Source: CAYYMH01 sp964472785 (GTDB lineage Bacteria; Zhuqueibacterota; Zhuqueibacteria; Thermofontimicrobiales; Thermofontimicrobiaceae). Taken from it: a stretch of DNA of 17,512 nucleotides. The notes beneath the pieces were generated by a model. That model saw nothing but the letters and a program-made list of their open reading frames with translations, had not been told where the DNA came from and ran no database searches. The stretch spans positions 1 to 17,512 of the forward strand of contig CAYYMH010000073.1 of the NCBI GenBank assembly GCA_964472785.1, read 5' to 3'. Position 1 is the stretch's first letter, and each line of letters starts with the position of its first letter. Of this stretch, positions 1-7,479 are shown in pieces. A program made the position numbers and the translations under genes.

Positions 1-2703
1 ACTCGTACAAATCAGGGCGATTTTAATGATGACTCGGCTGATTATGATTTAATAGAAGATTTAGCCTTTACCTGGGATCATGACCATCTCGGACAGGGGG
101 GGTGGAGTCCGGTCGGCGTCCTCGGATATGCGTTTTTGGAAAGCCCCGGAAATCCGTATGATGGGATTGATAATGACGGTGATGGTAGTCAGTTTGGCGG
201 TCCCACGATTTCCGAAGACATGTTCATTGCACGCACCGTTAATATTGGTGATCAAATTGTGATGATTGACTATGATTCCTATGAGCGGACAGTTATGGAA
301 ATGCCGGCAGAGGGAATAACCTACAAGGCTTACGGAGAAACATATACTGTTCAAGCCGGACAGACAATAAGAGAAATTCCGCATGATAATATTGATAATA
401 ATTTAAATGGAATCATCGATGAAAACAATGGCGCTGTTATCGGAACGGCTCCTGATACGACACGGGTTTATCTTTACACCGGTTTAGCCTACATTGACTA
501 TATTTTAGGAATCGGTATGGACAATCCGCTTATCGATGAAAGAAGAGATGACGGAATCGACAACGATAATGACTGGGACCCGTTGTCAGACGATGTTGGG
601 TTGGATGGTAAACCCAATACTGGAGATACTGGTGAAGGCGATGGAATTCCAACCAGTGGTGCCGGAACTGATTTCCCCGGCGAGCCGAATATTGATAAAA
701 CGGATATTGACGAGTCTGACATGATTGGTTTGACAAGTTTTTACTTCTTCAAACCATTTGATGCGGTACCGCTGCATGACGACAACAGAATCTGGCGTTA
801 TATGAAACCCGGTTATCTGAACGCATCTATCGAAAACGCAGATGCAGATTTTCAATTCGGGTCCGGTTATTTCCCGATGAGAGTCGGTCAGACGGAACGT
901 TTTTCAATTGCCATGATTTTTGGAGACGGAGGCCGTAAACCGTCTCCGAATAGTGATCTTTATCGAAATAAACAGTGGGTTTCTGAAGCATACAATGAGA
1001 ATTATAATTTCGCACAAGCACCATACACTCCTACATTAGTGGCTGTTCCCGGGGATAAAAAAGTCACCTTATACTGGGATGAAATTGCAGAGGAATCGAT
1101 TGATCCGATTACCGGAAAGGATTTCGAAGGCTACCGGATTTATCGCTCGACAGATACTCAGTTTAGAGATATGACGCAGATCACCGATGCATTCGGTTCG
1201 GAAACATTCATGGAACCGATTGCTCAGTTTGACTTGAAAAATGAGTATGAAGGTTTTATTTACACAGAACGAAATCCGGATAACTCAACCACCGATCATC
1301 AGGTAGTGCCGGTGAAGGGGGTGCAGTTTTGGTTGGGCAGCAATACAGGGTTGAAACATACTTTTGTTGACGAGAATGTTAAGAACGGATTTACGTATTA
1401 TTACGCAATAACTGCTTATGACCACGGAGACCCGCGTCCTGAAAAAATGATTCCGCCAACGGAATGTGGTATTCAAATTTCAGTGGATGCATCCGGCAAT
1501 ATTACTAAAGGTAGAAATGTTGCCATTGTGACTCCGGAGGCACCCATAGCCGGTTATGTTGCCGCAGATATTGATACAATTCAGGCGGTATCCGTTTTAA
1601 AACCATCCGGCAGCTTTACTTACCGAATTATTGATCCGGCTCAAATCAAAGATCAACATCGTTATCGCATTACCTTCGAGGATACGACGCGAGTTGGCGG
1701 ATTAACAGAAGGAGATACATTATCCACCAAAAATTGGACACTGGCAGATGTAACAGATGAAAATACGGGGATTATTGATACACTCATTGACCGCAGTCAG
1801 AAATTGAGTCCGCGGGATGAATTACCAGTTGTCGATGGTTTTCAATTGAATATAAATAATAGCAAGTTTATCCAAATTGATCGAAACAAGAGCCGGTGGA
1901 GTCGGGATAGCCTGTACACGATTTCATTCAAAGTTTTCAAATTTGGCTTTGTCACCGGTACGATGTTTCCCTCTGACTACAAAATCACTTTTTATGACGA
2001 AAAAGTCGATACATCGACCTACTTGAAAGTCAGGAGGGTGGATTTAAATCCGACGCCGGTGAATTTCAAAGTTTATAACATGTCAACCTCGAAATATATT
2101 GATTTTGCGTTCTGGGAAACACACGGAGATGACGGAATCTTTTCGTCGGATTATCTTAATCAGGATTTAATTATTTTATTAGAGAAAAACGAGAACGATT
2201 CACTGATTGTGACATGGGAATTTAAAACAGTGTTTGATGAACGACTCAAAGCGCCTACCGGTGGGGACACAGCTTATGTTATTCTCTCCAAACCATTTCT
2301 CTCATCAATGATGCTTGAATTTACAACAGAAAAAGAGTCCATCGATGATGAATTAGCCAAGTCTCAAATGGAGAATATCCGGGTTGTTCCCAATCCCTAC
2401 ATTGTGACGAATAGCTGGGAACCGCTTAATCCATATACCAGCGGACACGGCCCGCGTCATTTGCATTTTATTCATCTGCCCCCGCAATGCACCATTAAGA
2501 TTTTTACCGTGCGGGGTCAGTTGGTGGATGTGATCGAACATCAGAGCATTACCAGCGGTGACAATATGAATATCTGGAACGGAACCGAAGTGTGGGACAT
2601 GCTGACCAAAGACGAGTTGGATATTGCTTATGGAGTTTACATCTATCATATTGATGCCGGAAAATACGGAGAGAAAACCGGAAAATTTTGTGTGATCAAA
2701 TAA
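1..2703 (+). CDS. Giant secreted protein with acidic Ca-binding-type repeats, FN3-like domain and T9SS-like C-terminus (5' end outside window)
   Basis: The reading frame is open from base 1 and ends at TAA 2701-2703, so the start lies upstream. The TTG at 136 is not a real start, because the 45 upstream codons match the paralogue at 10267-13833. By that alignment base 1 corresponds to about paralogue residue 249, so roughly 750 bases are missing, including the signal peptide. Visible layout: acidic repeats of the DGIDNDGDG type at 160-186, 385-423 and 547-582; a conserved block ending GEPNIDKTDIDESD near 720; an FN3-like domain about 1030-1500 (PGDKKVTLYWDE, then GYRIYRSTD); an unassigned beta-rich region about 1500-2370; and a C-terminal domain from VVPNPY (about 2383) to the end, with IKIFTVRGQLVD and YGVYIYHIDAG. 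The last part resembles T9SS type A sorting/FlgD-like Ig domains, so the protein is probably exported across the outer membrane. A PorV-like gene follows after 22 bp. No catalytic motif was seen; its function is unknown. Confidence 0.9.
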   Translation, partial: TRTNQGDFNDDSADYDLIEDLAFTWDHDHLGQGGWSPVGVLGYAFLESPGNPYDGIDNDGDGSQFGGPTISEDMFIARTVNIGDQIVMIDYDSYERTVMEMPAEGITYKAYGETYTVQAGQTIREIPHDNIDNNLNGIIDENNGAVIGTAPDTTRVYLYTGLAYIDYILGIGMDNPLIDERRDDGIDNDNDWDPLSDDVGLDGKPNTGDTGEGDGIPTSGAGTDFPGEPNIDKTDIDESDMIGLTSFYFFKPFDAVPLHDDNRIWRYMKPGYLNASIENADADFQFGSGYFPMRVGQTERFSIAMIFGDGGRKPSPNSDLYRNKQWVSEAYNENYNFAQAPYTPTLVAVPGDKKVTLYWDEIAEESIDPITGKDFEGYRIYRSTDTQFRDMTQITDAFGSETFMEPIAQFDLKNEYEGFIYTERNPDNSTTDHQVVPVKGVQFWLGSNTGLKHTFVDENVKNGFTYYYAITAYDHGDPRPEKMIPPTECGIQISVDASGNITKGRNVAIVTPEAPIAGYVAADIDTIQAVSVLKPSGSFTYRIIDPAQIKDQHRYRITFEDTTRVGGLTEGDTLSTKNWTLADVTDENTGIIDTLIDRSQKLSPRDELPVVDGFQLNINNSKFIQIDRNKSRWSRDSLYTISFKVFKFGFVTGTMFPSDYKITFYDEKVDTSTYLKVRRVDLNPTPVNFKVYNMSTSKYIDFAFWETHGDDGIFSSDYLNQDLIILLEKNENDSLIVTWEFKTVFDERLKAPTGGDTAYVILSKPFLSSMMLEFTTEKESIDDELAKSQMENIRVVPNPYIVTNSWEPLNPYTSGHGPRHLHFIHLPPQCTIKIFTVRGQLVDVIEHQSITSGDNMNIWNGTEVWDMLTKDELDIAYGVYIYHIDAGKYGEKTGKFCVIK

Positions 2704-2725
2704 ATAACGCAAAAGGAGTTACACA

Positions 2726-3745
2726 ATGAAAACAAGATATGTAACGATCATTTTGGTTTTGCTGATTATCATACCGCTTCAGGCGCAGGATCAGGTGACC
2801 AAAGTCGGGACAACCGCAGCCGGGTTTTTGAATATTGATGTTGGCGCCAGAGCCATCGGCATGGGAAGCGCTTTTGTCTCGGTTGCAGATGACGCGACCT
2901 CGATGTACTGGAATCCAGCGGGAATAGCTAATGTATTTTCCAATGAGGCTGTTTTTACTTACAGCAACTGGATTGCTGATTTGAGCTTCAACTATGCAGG
3001 AATTGCCATTCCGTTGCCATTCGGAACAATTGGTGTTAATGCTGCCTTTCTGACCATGGGTGATATGGAACGCACAACGGTCGATTTTCCTGACGGCAAC
3101 GGTGAGATGTTTTCTGCAGGTAGCTATGCCTTCGGACTTGCCTATGCCCGGGGATTAACTGACAGGTTCAACATCGGTTTTAATTTTAAATATATAAGCG
3201 AGTATATTTACAATTCTTCTGCCAGCGGTGTTGCTTTTGATATTGGCACACAGTTCACAACCCAGTTCAATGGTTTGAAAATCGGTATGAGTATCTCCAA
3301 TTTTGGGACAAAAATGAGAATGGAAGGCCGTGATCTGATTGCGCAGTACGACCCCGATCCAATCATAGCAGGTAACAATAACAATATAAACGTCTTGTTA
3401 AAAACCGAGAGTTACGACTTGCCATTGTTATTTCGTGTTGGGATTTCGATGGATTTGTTAAGAGGCAATGAAAAAAATAATCTGATTGTTGCGGTAGATG
3501 CATTGCATCCCAATGATGATGTGGAGTTCGTGAATTTAGGTGTCAATTATGTTTTTAACGACATGTTTTCGCTCAGCGGTGGTTACAAGACACTGTTTGC
3601 TGAAAATTCGGAAGAAGGATTTTCATTCGGTGGTGGTTTGTACTACAATTTGATGGGCAATTTGAGATTCAAATTCAACTACGCATTTCAGGATTTTGGT
3701 GTTTTGAAAGACATTCAGCAATTTTCGGTTGCCCTGGAATTTTAA
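2726..3745 (+). CDS. PorV/PorQ-family outer-membrane beta-barrel protein
   Basis: The product is 339 aa. The ATG has AAGGAG at 2713-2718, 7 bases upstream. A signal peptide is visible (hydrophobic residues about 7-18, likely cleavage after LQA, residue 20). The mature start has the family signature: TKVGTTAAGFLNIDVGARA, then GMGSAFVSVADDATSMYWNP. The rest alternates like a beta-barrel and ends in an aromatic residue (VALEF), typical of BAM-assembled proteins. In the T9SS, PorV is the shuttle that binds C-terminal sorting domains of substrates, and PorQ belongs to the same superfamily. Which role this paralogue has cannot be read from sequence. It follows a T9SS-like giant gene by 22 bp, so the two are probably cotranscribed. 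It is a clear paralogue of the gene at 13852: over the first 73 mature residues, 49 positions are identical by my hand count. Confidence 0.9.
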   Translation: MKTRYVTIILVLLIIIPLQAQDQVTKVGTTAAGFLNIDVGARAIGMGSAFVSVADDATSMYWNPAGIANVFSNEAVFTYSNWIADLSFNYAGIAIPLPFGTIGVNAAFLTMGDMERTTVDFPDGNGEMFSAGSYAFGLAYARGLTDRFNIGFNFKYISEYIYNSSASGVAFDIGTQFTTQFNGLKIGMSISNFGTKMRMEGRDLIAQYDPDPIIAGNNNNINVLLKTESYDLPLLFRVGISMDLLRGNEKNNLIVAVDALHPNDDVEFVNLGVNYVFNDMFSLSGGYKTLFAENSEEGFSFGGGLYYNLMGNLRFKFNYAFQDFGVLKDIQQFSVALEF

Positions 3746-3765
3746 GCAGTATCACGTGTTAAGTT

Positions 3766-3780
3766 TACATAGATTATGTA
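3766..3780. promoter_or_regulatory. 15-bp perfect palindrome upstream of the GH13 gene
   Basis: TACATA-GAT-TATGTA is a perfect 6-bp inverted repeat with a 3-base spacer, in the 83-bp gap (3746-3828) before the amylase-family gene. Its size and position suit a dimeric repressor or activator operator. No good -10/-35 pair was found beside it; TTTACA at 3764-3769 is -35-like but has no matching -10. The operator role is inference. AT-rich palindromes of this size can arise by chance. Confidence 0.35.
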
Positions 3781-3828
3781 TTTCAAATTCGATTGGTTTA
3801 TTTTAAATTAAAAACGGAAGATAAAGCG

Positions 3829-5688
3829 ATGCGTGAAAAATTTGTTATTTTTATATTGTTATTAATATTTAGTCTGATTATAATCACCTGCCAAAAGCAG
3901 CCGGAGATTAATTATGCTGTGCCGGAATGGGCAAAAAAAGCGGTTTGGTATCAAATTTTTCCCGAGCGTTTCCGCAACGGTGACAAAACGAACGATCCGA
4001 CAACTGCCGATATTATGGGCGCCTGGCCTTTTCATGATTCCACGAAAATAGAAACCGTACCCTGGACTTCAGATTGGTACCAATTGCAACCCTGGGAACA
4101 GGACGGAAAAGGATTTTATTATCATGCCCAGAGGCGTCGTTATGGCGGCGATCTTCAAGGTGTCTTGGACAAGCTGGACTATCTGGAAGAGTTGGGAATC
4201 AATGCGATATATTTTAATCCGGTTTTTGAATCACCATCCCTTCACAAATACGACGGCGCCAGCTTTCATCATATCGATGATAATTTTGGACCCAATCCTG
4301 CCGGCGACAAAGCGATCGTAGCAAAGGAAATTCCGGATGATCCAACAACATGGCAGTGGACTTCCGCAGACAAGCTGTTTTTAAAACTGATCGATGAATG
4401 TCATCGAAGAAATATTCTCGTTATCATCGATGGTGTTTTCAACCATGTCGGACTCAACTTTTTTGCATTTCAGGATTTAAAAGAGAAACAGCAGCATTCG
4501 AAATATAAAAATTGGTTTACAATCAAATCATGGGATGACCCTGACACAGAAAAGGACGAGTTTATCTACGAATGCTGGGCAAACGTGAAAAGTCTTCCGG
4601 AAATCCGGGAAGATAAACATGGTTTTGATAGCGATGCCTGGGCGTATATGCAAGCAGCAATCAAAAGATGGATGGATCCCAATGATGACGGCAATCCGTC
4701 AGACGGAATTGATGGCTGGCGTTTGGATGTAGCGGATAAAGTTACTCGTGCTTCCTGGGTGAAATTCAGAAAGTTCGTTCGTTCGATTAATCCGGAAGCC
4801 TATCTCACCGGCGAAGTCTGGTGGGAGGATTGGCCTGAAAAAATGTTTAATGCCGCACCCTGGTTAAAGGGCGATATGTTTGACGCGGTGATGAATTACC
4901 GCTTTGCGGCGTCCGCAACAAAGTTTTTTATTAATCAGGAAAACACGATCAGTGTCTCGCAATTTGATCGTGAGCTGGAGCAGGTGCGGTTGGAATACCC
5001 GCAGGATGTGAATTACGTTTTGCAGAATTTAATGAACAGCCACGACACGGACAGACTGGGTTCAATGATTGTGAATCCGGATCGAATTTACGGACACATG
5101 AACACCCTGCAGGCGAACAAAGCTTACAAAGTTCGTAAACCCAGAGCAGATGAGTTAAAAATTCAAAAATTGATCGTACTGTTTCAAATGACATATTTGG
5201 GTGCGCCAATGATTTATTATGGGGATGAAGCGGGCATGTGGGGCGCCAGCGATCCGGATGACCGGAAGCCGATGTTATGGCCTATGCTGAAATATGATGA
5301 TGAAAAAAGTCATCCGTTCGGATTTGAGAGACCGCAGGACAGCAATGCCTTCAATGTCGATTTGTATAATTATTACCGGAAGTTGATCAAAATTCGGAAA
5401 GAACACCCGGCTTTGATGGTGGGTAGTTATCAGACCTTGATTAAGGATGATGAAAAACAGATTTATGTTTTCCGACGGGAATATTTAAACCAGAAAATTG
5501 TGGTCGTCCTTAATAATTCAGAAAAAATTCAAAATCTGGAATTGAATGTTGGGGACAAGCAGTGGATGGATTTAATCAGCGGAGACCGATTTTTGGCAGT
5601 CGAAGGGTTAATCAAATTGAATATTGACAGCAAATCCGGATTGATTTTATTAAAAGGTCAGGAAGCGAAGTTTGCCCATTTGGATTAA
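3829..5688 (+). CDS. GH13 alpha-amylase-family glycoside hydrolase, predicted lipoprotein
   Basis: The ATG at 3829 is preferred over a TTG at 3793 because GGAAG lies at 3816-3820 (8-base spacing) and the N-terminus then reads as a signal sequence; the product is 619 aa. The signal ends IIIITC, making Cys21 a likely lipidation site, although Thr at -1 is atypical. The catalytic domain opens with AVWYQIFPERFRNGD, as in cyclomaltodextrinase/neopullulanase-type enzymes. GH13 conserved regions are all present: DGVFNH (residues 201-206), GWRLDVADK with Arg298 and nucleophile Asp300, TGEVWW with acid/base Glu329, and NSHDTD with His405 and Asp406. The active site therefore looks intact. Expected activity is hydrolysis of alpha-1,4 (possibly alpha-1,6) glucosidic bonds in starch, glycogen or maltodextrin; the exact specificity is not readable. 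No N-terminal CBM34 domain is present. It lies between a PorV-like gene and a foldase/TonB-receptor pair, which suits glucan uptake. Confidence 0.92.
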   Translation: MREKFVIFILLLIFSLIIITCQKQPEINYAVPEWAKKAVWYQIFPERFRNGDKTNDPTTADIMGAWPFHDSTKIETVPWTSDWYQLQPWEQDGKGFYYHAQRRRYGGDLQGVLDKLDYLEELGINAIYFNPVFESPSLHKYDGASFHHIDDNFGPNPAGDKAIVAKEIPDDPTTWQWTSADKLFLKLIDECHRRNILVIIDGVFNHVGLNFFAFQDLKEKQQHSKYKNWFTIKSWDDPDTEKDEFIYECWANVKSLPEIREDKHGFDSDAWAYMQAAIKRWMDPNDDGNPSDGIDGWRLDVADKVTRASWVKFRKFVRSINPEAYLTGEVWWEDWPEKMFNAAPWLKGDMFDAVMNYRFAASATKFFINQENTISVSQFDRELEQVRLEYPQDVNYVLQNLMNSHDTDRLGSMIVNPDRIYGHMNTLQANKAYKVRKPRADELKIQKLIVLFQMTYLGAPMIYYGDEAGMWGASDPDDRKPMLWPMLKYDDEKSHPFGFERPQDSNAFNVDLYNYYRKLIKIRKEHPALMVGSYQTLIKDDEKQIYVFRREYLNQKIVVVLNNSEKIQNLELNVGDKQWMDLISGDRFLAVEGLIKLNIDSKSGLILLKGQEAKFAHLD

Positions 5689-5691
5689 TGA

Positions 5692-5724
5692 AACCGCAGA
5701 GACGCGGAGGGCGCAGAGAAAAAG
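5692..5724. repeat. Dispersed-type cgcagag short repeat
   Basis: The 66-bp gap between the amylase and foldase genes starts with three imperfect tandem copies of an 8-9 base unit: cgcagaga (5695-5702), cgcggagg (5703-5710) and cgcagaga (5712-5719), flanked by aaac and aaaaag. From general familiarity, very similar cgcagagacgcagag strings recur as short intergenic repeats in many unrelated environmental bacteria. This cannot be verified here. There is only one copy in this window. It is GC-rich and purine-biased compared with the AT-rich flanks, which suggests an inserted or mobile-type element rather than a promoter. Confidence 0.6.
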
Positions 5725-5754
5725 ATATAAAAATAATGACTAAAAAAAAGGACA

Positions 5755-7461
5755 GTGTTGATAGATAATTTTTATAAACGTGCTTTAAAGAAAATATTTT
5801 ATTTATGGATATTTTCAAGTTTTTTTTGGTGTGACAAAAGATCAAATGAAGATTATTTCGCACGAGTGAATGGTGATAAAGTAACGATCGGTGAATTTTC
5901 CAGGCGGTTGGAATATTTCACCAGAGTCACGGGAATCAAGGATAATCTGCAGACCCGGGAAGATTTGTTGGATCAGATGATTAATGAGAAATTACTCATT
6001 CAGGAATTTAACAGATTAAAAATGGACGATTCCCCGGAATTTAAAAGAAAAGCGAACAGTATTCGTGATCAGTTTTTCCTTGATGAATTGAGAAAAAGAG
6101 CGTTCTTTGACACAATTACTGTTAATGAAGCGGAAATAAAACGATTATTTGATTTTTATAATCAGAAAGTAAGCGCCCGTCATCTCTTTGCACGGACAAA
6201 GGATGAAGCGGATAAGTTGTTTCAGGAACTGCAAAAAGGTGCTTCGTTTGGAGAATTAGCCAGCTATGTGTTTCAGGATTCATCGTTGGCTGCGAATGGT
6301 GGGTACCTGGGGTATTTTGGCAAGGATGAAATGGATCCGGCGTTTGAAAAAGTCGCGTTTTCACTACCTGTCGGCGAAATTTCACAACCAGTGCAGACAG
6401 ATTTTGGATACAGTATCATCAAAGTGGAAGACAGAATTCACATTCCGATTGTTTCGGAATCCGATTATAGGAAGTCACGACCTGTTTTAATAAATGAGAT
6501 TAAACGGAATAAAATTGATAAATACGCTCAAGAACACGGCAACCAGCTCGCGAACCAGCTAAATCCGGAGTTTGATCAAAGCGTGATTGATTTTTTATAT
6601 TCAGAATTGTTCTTACCTGAAAATGAAGCGAATTTTGTGGTGGAGCGAGAACTGGTAATACCGGAAAAATTATTTGAAACAGTTAAAAATGACAGGGTGG
6701 TGAATTTCGATGGGGGAAACTGGACGGTGGAGATATTTTTAAAACATGCGAAATCGACTTCTCGGAGGCAGCAGCAGCGGATCAAAAATCTGGATGATTT
6801 GAAAAAGTTCATTCTGGGACTGCTTGTCCGGCAGGAATTGATCAAACAAGCTGAAAGATTGGATGTCGGAAAAGATAAAAAAGTACATCAAGAAATCGAA
6901 CATGCGATTGACGGGTATATCGTGACGCACATGGTGAAAACGATCACAGACTCATCCACAGTTCCGACAGAAGCTCTTCAAGAAATTTATAACGAGAATC
7001 CCGGAGATTATGTGTTCCCGGCGGAGGCAAATATTCAAGAGATTTTGGTTGCGACTAAACAACAGGCGTATGAATTGATGGAAAGAATTCGGAACGGTGA
7101 AGATTTTTCAGAAATAGCACAGACACATTCGATTCGTGAATGGGCGAAGAATCGGGGCGGAAAACTGGGTTTCGCACCGAAAGATAAATACGGCGCGCTC
7201 GGGGACACGATTTTTGCGATGCAAGCCGGAGAAACAATCGGGCCGGTTGAAATTGAAGGTTATTATTCGATTATTAAGTTGATAAAAAAAAGGGCAGAAA
7301 GACAAAAAAGTTTCGCAGAAGCGCGTGAGCAGATCGAGCGTGAGCAACTATGGAAGTGGCGAAAAATTCACCTTCACAATTATCTGGGTGGTTTAAGAAG
7401 TAGAGCTGATGTCCGGGTGTCGCGCGACAAGTTAAGATTGCATGTGTTCAATTTGGATTAA
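5755..7461 (+). CDS. SurA/PrsA-like peptidyl-prolyl cis-trans isomerase with two parvulin domains
   Basis: The product is about 568 aa. An in-frame stop at 5737 limits the start to GTG 5755 or TTG 5758; AAGGA at 5748-5752 is better spaced (5 bases) for TTG 5758. A hydrophobic stretch (about residues 14-25) ends in FFWC at Cys26, either a degenerate lipobox or a membrane anchor. ARVNGDKVTIGEF begins a SurA/PpiC-type N-terminal chaperone region. Parvulin domain 1 spans about residues 139-228 (ARHLFARTKDEA, then GGYLGYFGKDEM, then FGYSIIKVED). Parvulin domain 2 spans about 424-515 (ANIQEILVATK, GGKLGFAPKDKYG, GYYSIIKLIKKR). Two rotamase domains match SurA, though the protein is longer than the roughly 430 aa of E. 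coli SurA. Such proteins act in the periplasm on proline isomerisation and outer-membrane-protein folding. The TonB receptor starts 18 bp downstream, so it may serve the barrels encoded here. Confidence 0.88.
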   Translation: MLIDNFYKRALKKIFYLWIFSSFFWCDKRSNEDYFARVNGDKVTIGEFSRRLEYFTRVTGIKDNLQTREDLLDQMINEKLLIQEFNRLKMDDSPEFKRKANSIRDQFFLDELRKRAFFDTITVNEAEIKRLFDFYNQKVSARHLFARTKDEADKLFQELQKGASFGELASYVFQDSSLAANGGYLGYFGKDEMDPAFEKVAFSLPVGEISQPVQTDFGYSIIKVEDRIHIPIVSESDYRKSRPVLINEIKRNKIDKYAQEHGNQLANQLNPEFDQSVIDFLYSELFLPENEANFVVERELVIPEKLFETVKNDRVVNFDGGNWTVEIFLKHAKSTSRRQQQRIKNLDDLKKFILGLLVRQELIKQAERLDVGKDKKVHQEIEHAIDGYIVTHMVKTITDSSTVPTEALQEIYNENPGDYVFPAEANIQEILVATKQQAYELMERIRNGEDFSEIAQTHSIREWAKNRGGKLGFAPKDKYGALGDTIFAMQAGETIGPVEIEGYYSIIKLIKKRAERQKSFAEAREQIEREQLWKWRKIHLHNYLGGLRSRADVRVSRDKLRLHVFNLD

Positions 7462-7479
7462 ACTGGAGGAAAAAATGAT

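Noticed and set aside
136..138. TTG as start of the first giant gene
   Set aside because: The frame is open from base 1 and the preceding codons align with the paralogue, so the gene simply runs off the window.
3793..3828. Upstream TTG start for the GH13 gene, adding 12 residues
   Set aside because: No SD precedes it, and it would place a charged segment before the lipoprotein signal; ATG 3829 has a well-placed SD.
5612..5863. 83-aa minus-strand frame across the amylase-foldase gap
   Set aside because: Contains the translated cgcagag repeat (LRPPRLCG), a known source of spurious small predicted proteins, and overlaps both neighbouring genes.
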